From the NCBI RefSeq assembly GCF_047948215.1, contig NC_134456.1, positions 193,299,034-193,363,033 on the forward strand: DNA of 64,000 bases, in the 5' to 3' direction. Positions 1 through 11,791 of this stretch are shown here, in pieces (the first letter of the stretch is position 1; every line of letters begins with the position of its first letter). Source of the DNA: Lycorma delicatula. Lineage: Eukaryota > Arthropoda > Insecta > Hemiptera > Fulgoridae. The notes beneath the pieces are model-generated. The model made no database searches. It was given only the letters and a program-made list of their open reading frames with translations, and had not been told where the DNA came from. The translations under genes and the position numbers were made by a program.

Positions 1-1377
1 GGGATGGAGGATCTATAGAAGATATTGGTCTCGGATCGGATAGATCCGAGAGGATTTTGGGAAATATCGGTCAGGGAAGAAGTTATTAGGAAAGGAAAAT
101 CCCCTTTATAAGAGCCTCAATCACTTCTACTAGTTAATTTATTTTGTCGATAATTATACTAAGTTGTTATTTACTACAACAGCCGTGACGTCACAAACTT
201 GTGGTTACTTGTCTATCGACTTAACTTATTTTCTCTAGTCTCATCGGCCAATTTAACATCGGCTCTTATGGAGAAAAAAGCTACAACAGAAAAAAACGTA
301 ATTACAGAGCACAGTCCGGTCACCAAAATTCACAAAATTTAACACAATTGTCCGTTATCCTACCTCAAAGCGATTCACTACTTGTCCGATAAAAAAGCCG
401 CAAAAAACCAAACCAAAAACGCAGAGCTAGAAATACCTGTTCATTCAGGCCGGGGATCCACACTCGACATAGGTTATACGGTTATCGTTCGCTTACCTAA
501 CGGTTCTCTTCGTTTCAGTGGAGATCACCTTACGGACGGGTTAGCCGTAGCAGTGTGCTCCTGGAATTACCGTATATATCGTACGCGACTTATAACTAAG
601 AGTGTAACGAACACTCGCTAAAATTACTCTCATATTTTCCGAGTAAACCACCGGAATATCGTACCGTCGATAAGACGGGGAAGGAACGGTTTTTATTTTT
701 TCTATTTTGAAACTAAAGTAAATTAAAATTATAATTATATATTTGTAATATACTCGTATTTTATTATGAAAGTCGTTAACGAAACGAGATGGAAAATGTT
801 TATTTTAGACGATCGACTGAAAATTACAGACCGGTAAGCGCTTCGGGTTGAAATTCTTACCGGATAAAAACGTTTTTATGTACGTACTTTTAAAATACGT
901 ATTACGCTTTAGTTTCGTCAGTAACAGAGTACGGACGGGATACTAAGGTCGATGCATCGGGTTTATACTTCTGTATAACGTATACGTTTTCGCGATACGA
1001 CATCTTAAACCGTTTTTTATTTACCTAATTCGTTTCCAGCAGTCAGATGTTGATCGACTTCAATAAATAGTATTTACTCTTGGAAATGTTTGCCCGATAT
1101 TTTTATCCGGTTATTTCATCAAATAATAAAAATGTCACATATCGCTGTACGTACGGTATCAGATAAATCACAAAAATATGTATTACTAGATATAGAAGTA
1201 GCCTGATTATTCGAGCAATAACATCGGTGTATTCCGATATATTTTTTCTAGTCGACTTTTACTAGCGGTTCGAGTTTTAAACATTTTTCTACAGAAAGAT
1301 GCCTAACACACCTACTGCATTATTATATTCTACCGCAAATCTTAATACCTTTACTTGAAGTTTCAAATTACATATAC

Positions 1378-1417
<40 letters not shown>

Positions 1418-4400
1418 GTATATATTGTAACGGTACTCCTAGATGAAGTACCGTTACAAAACAGATTTCCATTACAAGTCGGAACCGGTCGAACGGTATT
1501 TAATAAATTATAATAGGTTTTAATAAAGCGTAGCGAATACATCGCGGTTCGGATGGCTTGTCTAACTTGACGCGGTTGTTTGTATTTGTGGCAGGTTATG
1601 TATAAAGCAATAAATTTATTACGTAATAAGTTCCGTTTCGCTTATTTTATTTTTAGCTCGTCGAACGTTTTGAATCGGAATAGAAAAAAGAATCCTCTCG
1701 CGAGAACATAGTCTTCTCTTTATTTTATTTTCTATCTTTTTAAAAATAACAATTCATTCTAATCAATCGATCGTCTAACTTGCCCCGCTCAAATTTTTTC
1801 GCCCTTAAATTGAATGTAACTCAAGAACGACTCGACTGATTTTCATCAAATTTTCACACGCATAACTTCAGATACGCTACTAGGGCGTATCTAAATTTCA
1901 ATAAAATTTATATAGTCGTTTTGAAGATTTTCGACCCACATAATTTTATACGAAGCCTATAAATATATATAAATAAAATAAATATATAAGGATACCGCAA
2001 TTTAAGGGAATGGTATTTTTTACTCAAAACGTAAAGACAATTCACTTTCACTCCGACCGAAAATAATACCTTATTTTTCTTCGAAAAGTCGGTAAAAGTT
2101 TAAACTTTGATTTCGAACCTTGCATAGTTTACTTGATGTATTCGCGTTGTTGTTATTATAGTTAAACCCATACGATTATTTATATCACACTGTCAGTTTT
2201 TTTCGTATTAGGTTGTAAAGAGAAACCGATTCCGAACGAAAGCCGCCGAGTGAGCGAAAGTCTCGACCGGTAACAGCGATCCACTTGAATTATCGCCATA
2301 GACTTCATCGAGTGTAATAAGCGTTCTAAAAAAAAAAAAATGTAATAGAGCTTGCAAGTCAAGATTCAACGCTCTGACAGTTTAAGTAAGTCATCATTCG
2401 TTTCGTTTTGCCGTTTTTCAAAAGGGATTAACGTAAGCGACGTATCGGCGTGACGTTTTGAAGAAAATTCGGAGAAAAAATTACAGAAATAATAACCGTA
2501 AATTCTCATTTGCAACTATAATTTTTTACGCCGTGCAGAGCGTTTGAATGGTTAAGACGATTTAAAAAATGGATACGACCGGTTCGATAATGTTCTGCTC
2601 GCCGCTCTACAGAAGTGAAAGAACTTGCGCGCAATAATCGCTGTTTAAACGGGCGGGAAATAGCGAAAGGGGATATAATTTTAATCGGGTCAAGCAGTGA
2701 AATTATTACTGAATGATAAGGGGTGGGGGTGATTACGCGTAGAATTGCTACATAGTGCACGCCGCAGTCGATAAAAAAATATAAAAACATCATCGTGTTT
2801 CGGTCAGAAGTGTTAAAAACGTATCGACGAAGACGAAATATTTTTCGTCTTAAATAAGATTGTAGTAGACGACAAAACCGGTTTCAAGGCTACGATATCG
2901 AAAATATAGTCTCGTCTTCGTAACGGGTAGGGAAAAGTTCGTCGACACAAAAAATGGCGAGTCGAATTCGATCGAACAACGAGGTCACGCTTAAGGATTT
3001 TTCACAATAACGATATCATTCGCTATACGTTTTTTAACGCCGGTTTGCGAGCCGCTTGAAGGATAAACTGTAAGCCGACATTATACCTTGAAGTTTTAAA
3101 ATATCGTGAAAACAATGTCGGCAGGAAATGTCCCGAACTTTAGCGTTACGAGTCGCGGCGATTCGAAGCTTCCAAAATTTCCGAAATACGAACCTTCTGT
3201 TCGAATACTAATTCGACAAAATTACCGTTTCGTAAAACGGCAGCGTTCCTGACATCACAATGCGGCCGGCGTAGCGTTATTTCCTCTTCGACGACGGCAA
3301 CCGTATATTTACACGACGGGCTTGTGATATCACCGCGATCAAAAATAAAATAATCTAAAGGGGTAAAAATCAACAAATCTTGCATTTTGCTTTAAAAATT
3401 CATCTCCAGAAATATAAACGTCGCGTGAAAATGTATACGGGTAAAGGGCATCGAGGTCACGAGTTCACGAGGGGTACAAGCGTTTCCGTGATACTGACGT
3501 TCGGCAATTCAAAAAGGAAATCGTTTTGACAAATATTAACGCTTACGTTGAGATTTCAAGATCGATAAGTCACATTTCCCCAATTTTTTTTTGTAAAATC
3601 ACTAAAATAAAGTCGCTTAATGATTTCACGATATAACAATTAATAATGAAATCTAAAAGTTCGTCGGCGAATACTAGCGGTCAAAGGGGGTCATTTTGGT
3701 TAGAATTATCTAAAGATGATTTCTTTATACCGATATGACTCGTTAAGGCGATTTAAATGACCTATATCTCGGGCACAGTTTCCGTTTGAATACGAGTTAT
3801 TCTTCGTTCCGTATTAACCGGGTTCGGATAAATTCATTATCCCCTCGCTAACAACCAAAAATATCTACCCCGAGACGTAATAATAACAACGCTATGTTGA
3901 AATTTTAAAAATCGACGAACGTTAAATTTTATTCGGTTTTAGGTAGGAACACTATTGCTATTCTAATTTTATTATTTTATTTCACGATTTTAATTTTTTT
4001 ACAATTCTATTAAAGTATCGTTCAATTCTTATCTCTTTTGAAGATATATTCAATCGCTTTTAATTAATTTTTTTTTACGAAGATTCATTTTTTCGCTCGA
4101 TGTTTTCTAATTTTTAAATCATCTGTTCAATATCCTACGTTTCATTTTCAAAAAAAAACATTGTCATGTAAAAAGGTTACACATTTTATTTCCTCTTTCT
4201 ACGCTGATATGTTGATCGATCTCTTTATTCTATTACAGATAATTTTTGATATATATATTTATATATTATATTAGAGAAAAATTAATACGTACAATTTAAG
4301 AAAAAAATTGCTAAAAACGCAGATATTATTTGATGGAAACGAACAATTTAAGATACAAATTACATCTTTTTCAATTTAACCGATTTATAAGGTATTTTTA

Positions 4401-4640
4401 TAGTTAAATCTCCTTATAAGATACGAGTAAAGTTGGTTGAACGTATAAACAAATGAATGAAAGTTTTATTTCCAGATGAGAGGAAACAAGAACGTTTTCC
4501 GTGGTTGTTAGGCATAAATTGTGCATATTACTGTCGTGGATTCTCGGGCTAGTTTAAAATATGTCAAAATATTATTTATTATTAAATAAGAGAAAACGAT
4601 TTTTTATTTTATTAACATATTGTAACTTGTGAATTTCTGT
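1..4640. other. CpG-rich gene-free stretch
   Basis: No reading frame here has a recognisable domain; the longest, at 382-621, has none and lacks an ATG at its first codon. The stretch is rich in CpG: I counted 31 CG in bases 1-600, against 1 in bases 22,021-22,620. Bases 34-54 contain a perfect 8-bp hairpin (CTCGGATC / GATCCGAG), and the bases around it resemble an arm of the long inverted repeat at 9.7-10.2 kb. A (TA)n run lies at 1,381-1,412. I infer old repeat-derived DNA. Confidence 0.5.
1381..1412. repeat. (TA)n microsatellite
   Basis: About 16 uninterrupted TA units. Confidence 0.95.
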
Positions 4641-4650
4641 ATTAGTACAG

Positions 4651-5446
4651 GCAATTTGTCATCAAAACAGACTGTATTTGAAAATCCTTATCTACCGATT
4701 GATCTTTTGTCCGTGCGTTAGGGGTGATGAGGGAAGCTTAACTCCAGATTTTTAACATCCCCTCCCGTAGATTTTTGAAAAACTCGAAATACGCAAAAGG
4801 TTTTTGAAATGCGTTTTTCTCTGAATCTATGCGTTTTAGAGAAAAGTTTTTCAAACAAAAAATGTAGAGGATATTCTCCTCTACAATTAATGGCTTTGAA
4901 GCTATGCCGTATAATTTGAAATTGAAATACTAGGTGGCGCTGAAGTTGTAAAAAAAACGTTGTAAACGAGTAGACCGGTTTCGAACACGTGCCCGATTCA
5001 CGACATTTTCACACTTTCACAAGCTACAGCTCCAAAACGGTAAGTCGTATAAGAAAATTGTTTAAATAAAAGTCGTGTGTTTTTTTGAGATTAATAACTT
5101 TACCAAATGCAATACAGACGAAAAACAATTTTTTCCGGCGAAAAACCCGAAAAAACACGTTTTTTACAACTTCAGCGCCACCTACTATTTCAATTTCAAA
5201 TTATACGACATAACTTTACAGACATTAATTGTAGAAGAGAATGTCCTCTACATTTTTTGTTTGAAAAACGTTTCTCTAAAATGCATAAATTCAGAGAAAA
5301 ATGCATTTAAAAAACTTTTTGAGTTTTTAAAAAATCTATGGGAGGAGGATGTTAAAAATCTGGGTTAAGCTTCCCTCATCACCCCTAACATATGGAAAAA
5401 ACATCAATCGGTAGGGTAAGGATTTTCAAATAAAAATACAAATTGA

Positions 5447-5450
<4 letters not shown>
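4651..5450. repeat. Fold-back element, arms of about 300 bp
   Basis: The sequence at about 4,651-4,962 recurs in reverse complement at about 5,152-5,450, with roughly 190 bp of unique spacer. Shared blocks include GGGGTGATGAGGGAAGCTTAA, the AAATGTAGAGGA segment and GTGGCGCTGAAGTTGTAAA. The arms differ by scattered substitutions and small indels, so the duplication is not recent. The two longest frames here (5,075-5,368 and 5,107-5,310) lie in the spacer and right arm and look like chance. A palindromic non-autonomous transposon is the simplest reading. A (TA)n run abuts the right end. Confidence 0.8.

Positions 5451-5482
<32 letters not shown>
5450..5482. repeat. (TA)n microsatellite
   Basis: TA run directly next to the right arm of the fold-back element. 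Confidence 0.9.
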
Positions 5483-5484
<2 letters not shown>

Positions 5485-5744
5485 GATTATAAAGGAATTG
5501 CAGTGTGTATGTATTTTTCTAAACGGTTCATTTTTTATCTTATTTATTTCGTTTAAAATAAATATGTGGTAATAATAGTCATATAATAAGATTGGGAATA
5601 GTAAACATCGAGAAAAAAAATTAATAAATTTGTCAAATGAGATTATTGTATTGTCGAATTTGTTTAACTTCGTATGACGCTGTAATTATTTGTGTGATTT
5701 ATATGCTCTAAAGCGTAAATAATGTCCGTCAAATATAAATATAA

Positions 5745-5767
5745 TGTGTGTGTGTGTGTGTGTGTGT
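5745..5767. repeat. (TG)n microsatellite
   Basis: About eleven TG units in the CpG-rich zone. Confidence 0.9.
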
Positions 5768-5929
5768 CTGTTGCGCGCGCGGAATTGGTAAAGATAAGTG
5801 TAATATAAAGAAAACGTAATTAGATTAAAAATATTTTTTCAGTCCATTCATAAACCTTTAGGAATTTTATTTTTATCGCAATTTAAAACTTTCCTTCTAG
5901 CTTTATTTTTTCCATTTTTTTAGTTTTTA

Positions 5930-6110
5930 CACACATACATACATAGACATAGATACTAGCCCCCCCGGCTAGCCAGTACCTGGACCCTCAGGGTCCAGTC
6001 GAACCCCGGAGTGAATTCAGGAGCTCCTTGGGGGCCTATCTTAGGGACGCAGAGCTGACGTCGCTCGCCATTTCCGTCTATCCAGAAGGTTCCGCCACCC
6101 TCATCTTTGC
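5930..6110 (-). mobile_element. Probable LINE 3'-end fragment with two hairpins
   Basis: On the minus strand a frame is open for about 45 codons (about 6,102 down to a TAG at 5,970) and reads through Gly/Pro-rich sequence with TFWIDGNGERRQL and FTPGFDWTLRV. It is followed by a tail of TATG/TGTA-like repeats, as at the 3' end of some LINEs. Two perfect hairpins sit at its end: 5,956-5,972 (6-bp stem, C5 loop) and 5,980-5,998 (8-bp stem CTGGACCC, 3-nt loop). I do not recognise the family. It is much more GC-rich than its surroundings. The assignment to a LINE is inference. Confidence 0.35.
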
Positions 6111-6235
6111 TTAGTTGTTTATCCTCAAGGTTGTGAGAATAATAGTCATAAGTAACAATATAAATATTCAGGCTTTACAGAAACACGAAAAAGAAACTGA
6201 ATTACAGAATCCAGAATAATTGTAACTTTTTTTCT

Positions 6236-6335
6236 GTTTAGCCTCCGGAACTAACGTAAGGTATTACTTCAGAGGATGACTGAGACTGATATGTATGAAC
6301 GTAAATGAAGTGTAGTCTTTTACCGTCCCTTTTTT
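6236..6335 (-). repeat. SINE fragment (3' body only)
   Basis: Contains the block GTAAGGTATTACTTCAGAGG, followed by AAATGAAGTGTAGTCTT. The same block occurs in the SINE copies at 16.6 kb and 60.1 kb. The tRNA-like head is missing, so this is a truncated copy in minus orientation. Downstream to about 7,220 I see only unassigned repeat-like sequence, including a stretch near 6,420-6,500 that resembles LINE 3' UTRs. Confidence 0.6.
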
Positions 6336-7223
6336 CTTTAACGTATATCTTTGCTTCACAACTTTATTTCTAAGGGCGCTAGGGCCTCGGTCTACGTCTT
6401 AAAACCTTCGTTGGAATATCACAAATGTATCCTGCAAATTTGAAAGCGATCGGTCAATTGGTTCTCGCGTGATCGGGGAACAAACAGACAAGCTTTACGT
6501 GCATACATATATCTGTTGAAAAATATCTCGGGAGGAAATACTCCGTTTGAAGTTTGGAAATCGGAAGAGCGGGAATTTACATCGACATTTCCGAATCGCC
6601 GTGATCTGTTAGGTAGAGAGTGTACCTGATGCGTGCAAATGTTAGCCTTCGACTTACTAACAAACGCCCCGTTAGAATTTTGAATTCGGACGATTGTTTT
6701 CAGAGATATTATAAGAGAACCCCATTGTACCTCCTAAAACAACGCCCCAGGGAATCCTGTTTGTTACCGGTTAATAGTAATGATCGGTCTATCTTCCCAC
6801 AAGATGCTCGCATACCTTACCGCTCTAGCCTTACACGCAGCGCCTGCGGGTAAGACCGTTATTGTTTAACAGAAATCTTTTAAATTTATTTAATATTATT
6901 TTATTTAACGTAAATTTAATCCTATTATTTTTGTAGTATTTTTCATTCGATCGATTCGAATCGTTTTAGGCCGGTTTCCAAATCGGCTTTCAGTACACCC
7001 TAAATTAGTAGTCTCGTCCAAAAATATTTTTGACGTATAAGCAAATGTTAATATTTATTTTTTTATTCACGTTTGAGCAGTTATTTAAGCGGTATTGCAG
7101 GACCGCTTACGAAACTAGCTGTAAAACACATTAAATAGTCTTTGCATATAACGATAACTTGTTTAGATGTATTAAACGATATTTTATATAATTAATTTTA
7201 ATCGAAAACTCGACGTTCGGTTT

Positions 7224-7410
7224 AATTTATTTGTACTTCGATTTCCCTTATTTTTCCAATATACATTAGCTACATTAAACGAAGAAAGTTTACAAAATAT
7301 GGACTCGCTAGGTGAAGCTAGGATCGAGATATAGCATAGAAATTTATTTATACTTGGATTTCCCTTATTTTACCAATATACATTAGCTACTTTAAACGAA
7401 GAATGTTAAA
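7224..7410. repeat. Imperfect tandem duplication, about 65-bp core
   Basis: The block ending in CCAATATACATTAGCTAC then TTAAACGAAGAA occurs at about 7,224-7,290 and again at about 7,348-7,408 in the same orientation. No coding potential. Confidence 0.7.
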
Positions 7411-7417
7411 AAAATTT

Positions 7418-7731
7418 GTGTAAACCGAATAGAGTGAGATTCCTATCGATTTTCGAGCGAATCGGTTGACGAACTAGAATTATAGGCAAAAAACTGATAT
7501 TTTCTATGTCTTTTTCAGGTTTTTTCTTTCTAGCGGGCGCAATATTTGACCGATTTTGATAAAACTTTGTAAGGACGTGTAAACCGAATAGAGTGAGATT
7601 CCTATCGATTTTCGAGCGAACCGGTTGACTGGATGTAGATATATAGGCAAAAAACTGATATTTTTTATGCCTTTTCCAGGTTTTTACTTTCTAGCGGGCG
7701 CAATATTTGACCGATTTTGATAAAACTTTGT
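7418..7731. repeat. 159-bp tandem duplication
   Basis: The unit starts GTGTAAACCGAATAGAGTGA at 7,418 and again at 7,577. Both copies end in TTGACCGATTTTGATAAAAC then TTTGT. The copies differ at few positions, so the duplication is fairly recent compared with the surrounding repeats. Confidence 0.85.
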
Positions 7732-8063
7732 CTGAGATGAGATGTTTATGCTGTGATATTTCTTTGCCACCTATGTTCTGATGAAATCAGCACAAACTTA
7801 ACCACCTATTGTTCTCTAAAACAAAACAGGGATCACTATGCGAGTGTTTATTTATTTTTTATTACTTTCTAAAATGCATGACATAATTTATTACCACCCA
7901 GTGTATAGTGTGTCGTTTCATGACGGTAATATTCCATAATATTTGACCAGTAGTAAATTAACAGCCCAAATTTTAAAACTAGATATACAAATCATTTGTT
8001 TATTCTCTGGAATGAGAACAGAATACAATTTTAAACATAAACCATCATTATAACCCAAAATAA

Positions 8064-8109
<46 letters not shown>

Positions 8110-9553
8110 GGAGAGGCGAGGAGATCTGTCAGGGATTCAACGTTTTGTGCTTCACTCATTCCCACCATTACAAGTGGAGAATATATAAGATTACAATAAA
8201 GTTCAATTAATAAAAATGAGTAGATAACTCGTACAATGAAATAATTACAAATGATAATTATCACTTATCAATAACTCAGTAGCACAAGAATTACAATATA
8301 AGATTAATTCAATTTAGAATTCAAATAATATTAAAACAACTTGCGATAGACCGAGGCTCAGGGAAATAACGAATTCGCGACCACCAGGACGTCTGTTCGA
8401 TCTGGGTTCCAAAGCAAGACTACCCTTTCTCCATATTCTCAAATAATATACCTACTGCATATTTCCTTTTCCTTATTAATTTTATGATACCCCTATCGTC
8501 CTGGGATCCCGACTACGTTGACAACCATGTGCCTACCTAGGCCTAAGCCTACCGCAATAAAACAATTTAAACCTTATTTTACAAAATATTACTAGTAATA
8601 GTACATTTCTTAAAACTACTAAAAATACAGATATTCTAAAGAATATTCTCATCGTTTTGTCGGAAGATACTCCACTGTACTTTATTCTCCGACATATATA
8701 TACATGTTTGTGATTAATTTTTTAAAATGAATATCTTTGTTCTCTGTCCATGTGATGAAAATATCTTATTTCATTAGTAGTAGTTTATTTATAAATATCA
8801 GTATTTACATCTTTAATATATTCGTTTTGAATCTGCCACGAAGCAGTAATTATGAATGGTAGAGGCATTGGGTAAGTTTATAGCTATGTTGGCTAATTTT
8901 TTTTCTTCTGTGCTGGTATGACATGATCCTTACCAATACATAGATATATGCTATAAGAAAGGCAGCATTGCTTATTGTAACAACTCTTATTGTAACAGTT
9001 TGGTTATTATGCATTACAATAAGTTGTTTTTTGAGTAAGAGACTTCATTGTGTAACGACGTGCTGTCGTTACTCTTTATTTTTAGAGTTTTTTCTGTGTT
9101 TTTCGTTTTTTTTTTTAGATTGGTGGATTGAAACTTGCCGTGGAAATTTTACTGGACACCTTTAGCTATTCTGATTGAATTTTGGTTAACAGACTAAAAT
9201 TTTATAGTGATTTTTAAGTGTTCGACCTTATATGTAGTAAGGACGATAGTTGGTTGTATTATTGGTGTGCAAGTTTCTGCAAGTGTATAGAAGGGCTTGA
9301 ATTAATTGATGGCTTTTTAGCACAACATAATTTTTTATGGTATGTAATGTTCCTGGTGAGCTGCCCACCTAAGCAGGTATGCTTACGGGCGTCGGATTTT
9401 TATTTTGGTGAAACGAATTCTCATGGACAGCTATGAATTGGGGAAGGTACTGTAAAATGGTTACCTGCAGGGCAGTGTGTTTTTCAGTTATTATGAGTGG
9501 TGGAGTATGATTCACTTCTGCGGCTGATGTTGCTCGACTGGTGTCGCGTCGTG
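7732..9553. other. Gene-free stretch
   Basis: No supported gene. It contains a (TA)n run at 8,068-8,106 and AT-rich sequence with chance reading frames. CpG becomes rare from here on, apart from transposon-derived segments. Confidence 0.5.
8068..8106. repeat. (TA)n microsatellite
   Basis: About 19 TA units. Confidence 0.95.
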
Positions 9554-9714
9554 ACTTATGCTGACGATGGTCTCCTGCTTTTTGAGGGAGGCTCGTGGAA
9601 GGACGTCGAATTACAAGCCATAAAAGCAAGCAGGATTCGCGAGCTAAAGGGTCATTAACATAAGACTCCGTTTAGCTCGGAGAAGACCACGACAATGCTT
9701 TTCAAAGACGTGTG
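9554..9714 (+). pseudogene. Reverse-transcriptase fragment (R1-like LINE)
   Basis: The plus strand reads TYADDGLLLFEGGSWKDVE from 9,554, with the RT catalytic box YADD at 9,557-9,568. After a stop and frameshift it continues as FSSEKTTTMLFK near 9,670-9,705. The order YADD-GLLL-(about 40 residues)-FSxEKTxxMLxK is typical of the palm domain of R1/LOA-type LINEs. Only about 50 codons survive and neither end of the RT is present. The fragment runs straight into the long inverted repeat that follows. Confidence 0.6.
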
Positions 9715-9717
9715 TCT

Positions 9718-10243
9718 GTGAGGCGGCTAGTCGGCGTATCGTTGTCTCGAACGCGAAAAATATTCCAAGTCCTCACAGAAACAATAACAAGGGGATCACT
9801 CTTTCTATTTTTTCTCACTTCATGTTCGTCCCAGACCAAAATACCCTCGGATCTCCACCGATCCGAGCCTCCGCTTTCTCCTGACCGCAAATCCAAAAAT
9901 TATCCCCCCCCCAAAAAATCTTCGCCAGGTAAAATTCTTCCGTTTCTAAACGTTTCACGCCATTTCTGACCTATCTGACCACTGTCCAAAAATAAAAGTG
10001 AAACGCCTAGAAACTGAAAGATTTGGCCTGGCGAAGTTTTTTTTTGGGGGGGGGGTAATTTTTGGTGTTTTATTTGGATTTCGGGTCAGGATATAGCGGA
10101 GGCCCGGATCGATGGAGATGCGGATGGGTTTTGGTTTGGGACGAACAGGAAGTCAGAAAACTGATCCCCCTTATAATTGTCTGTGTGAGGACTTGGAATA
10201 TTTTTCGTGTTCGAAACATCGATACGCCGACTCGCCGTGTGAC
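9718..10243. repeat. Long inverted repeat with poly-C/poly-G arms
   Basis: The left arm (about 9,718-9,965) is repeated in reverse complement at about 10,005-10,243 around a spacer of roughly 40-60 bp. Paired landmarks: CGGCGTATCG versus CGATACGCCG at the outer ends, a C9 run at 9,904-9,912 versus a G10 run near 10,046-10,056, and TCTTCGCCAGG versus CCTGGCGAAG near the centre. The 12-mer CCGTTTAGCTCG occurs as a direct repeat at 9,668 and 10,243. Opposite frames at 9,702-9,969 and 10,062-10,250 are by-products of the palindrome. I read it as a fold-back, non-autonomous element. Confidence 0.75.
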
Positions 10244-10477
10244 CGTTTAGCTCGAGTGTTCTGAATGCTTGAACGGCTTGGATTTCAATCTCCGACGACG
10301 GAGATTATACAAATAATACAAAGACTTTTATGTGTGATAGGTTATAAGAAAACACCCAAATATCACAACTGTGCCACACTCACGTTTGTACCAGTTATGT
10401 GTTTACTCCCAGTTGTTACAGTTGTGATAGGGCCTAAATGTAGTAGCTTAAGGAATTTCTTTAAAAAGAACCATATA

Positions 10478-11789
10478 CGAGGTGCGACAATAAAGTAATG
10501 AGACTGATGTGAAAAAATATGTTGCTTCCGTTTTAGTCATGTTTAGTGTTGCCTCCTTCAAAGTAGTTCCCCTCTGATTGCACACACTTATTCCAGCGCT
10601 TCTGCCATTGATGGTAACATTTCTAGAACTCATCTTCTGTAATATCCTCCAAGACCCTCGTCACAGGTTTTTGGACATCTTGTGTTGTTTGAAAATGGTG
10701 TCCCTTGTCCGCCATTTTGACTCTTCGAAATAGAAAAAAGTCGCACGGAGCGATATCTGGTGAATAAGGTGGCTGTGGTAGTACTGATATTTGTTTTGAG
10801 GTTAAAAATTGCTGTACTGACAGAGCAGTATGGGATGGCGCATTATCGAGATGCAGAATCCAATTATCAGCAATGTTGGCACGAACACGAAGAACTCGTT
10901 TGCGAAGTCTTTCTAAAATGTCTTTGTAGAAATATTGGTTAACTGTTTGTCCAGGAGGCACCCACTCTTTATGAACAATTCCCTTGGAATCGAAGAAGCA
11001 CACAAGCATGCATTTCACTTTTGACTTTGACATGCGAGCTTTTTTTGGTCTGGGTGATCCCTTTCAGCACCATTGCGAACTTTGGCGTTTTGTCTCTGGA
11101 TCGTATTGAAAAAACCAACCTTCATCACCAGTGATAACACGGCTCAACAAATCTGGATTGATTTCCGTTTGCTCTAACAGATCGGCTGCCACATTTTTCC
11201 GTGTTTCTCGCTGTTGTGTGAGATTTTTGGGGACCATTTTTGCACAAATCTTTCTCACACCAAGATCTTCAGTTAATATTAGACGAACCGTTTCTCGATT
11301 GATGTTGAGTTCTTCTGCAATCATTTTTACGGATAATCTTCGATCAGATCGTACGATTTCACGCACCCTGGTCAAGTTGACATCTTTCCGTGAGGTTGAT
11401 GGTCGTCCACTGCGGTCTTCATCTTCAACATTCGTTCTGCCTTCACTAAAAATTTTATGCCACCGAAAAACTTGAGCTCTTGACATAACCTCCTCTCCAA
11501 AAGCCTTCTGAAGCTTACCATAAGTTGTCGTTGCGTTTTCACCCAATTTAATGCAAAAAGAAATGGCATACCGTTGCGCAATATTTTGCGGATTCATCTC
11601 TGTGACGAGAGATACAAACGCGTGTTCACTTATTACAGTACAACTCACGACTGAGCAGTTGCATCAATGTGCCGCTTGGACTAGAAGTAGCTTATAGACC
11701 AAGGTCAAAGATGGTGTGCCTACACAAGCTGCAGGGTTGCCACATCTTGCAAAGAAAAATCAGTCTCATTACTTTATTGTCACACCTCG
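10478..11789 (-). mobile_element. Mariner element, near full length
   Basis: A 1,312-bp element flanked by TA at 10,476-10,477 and 11,790-11,791. Inverted ends match for about 30 bp: the left starts CGAGGTGCGACAATAAAGTA, and the right, in reverse complement, starts CGAGGTGTGACAATAAAGTA. TA target sites, about 30-bp ends and 1.3 kb length are diagnostic of mariner. It carries one transposase reading frame on the minus strand, broken by two stops. Confidence 0.95.
10533..11648 (-). pseudogene. Mariner transposase, two premature stops
   Basis: Cut-and-paste transposase of the mariner family. The N-terminal half (11,648-11,064) has the paired helix-turn-helix region, including EDRSGRPSTS and the motif TGDEGWF with the first catalytic Asp. 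The C-terminal half (11,033-10,623) has HLDNAPSHTA (second Asp) and YSPDIAPCDFFLF (third Asp), the D34D arrangement. A TGA after codon 194 and a TAG 30-odd codons before the end interrupt a frame that is otherwise continuous from the first Met to the TAA at 10,533-10,535. The true start may be the internal Met before NPQNIAQRY. All three catalytic Asp remain. Not functional as read. Confidence 0.9.
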
Positions 11790-11791
11790 TA

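Noticed and set aside
382..621. 79-codon plus-strand frame
   Set aside because: No ATG at its first codon, no recognisable domain, and in a CpG-rich repeat zone.
8370..8420. tRNA-gene-like GTTCGATCTGGGTTCC
   Set aside because: Resembles a B box but no cloverleaf could be folded around it.
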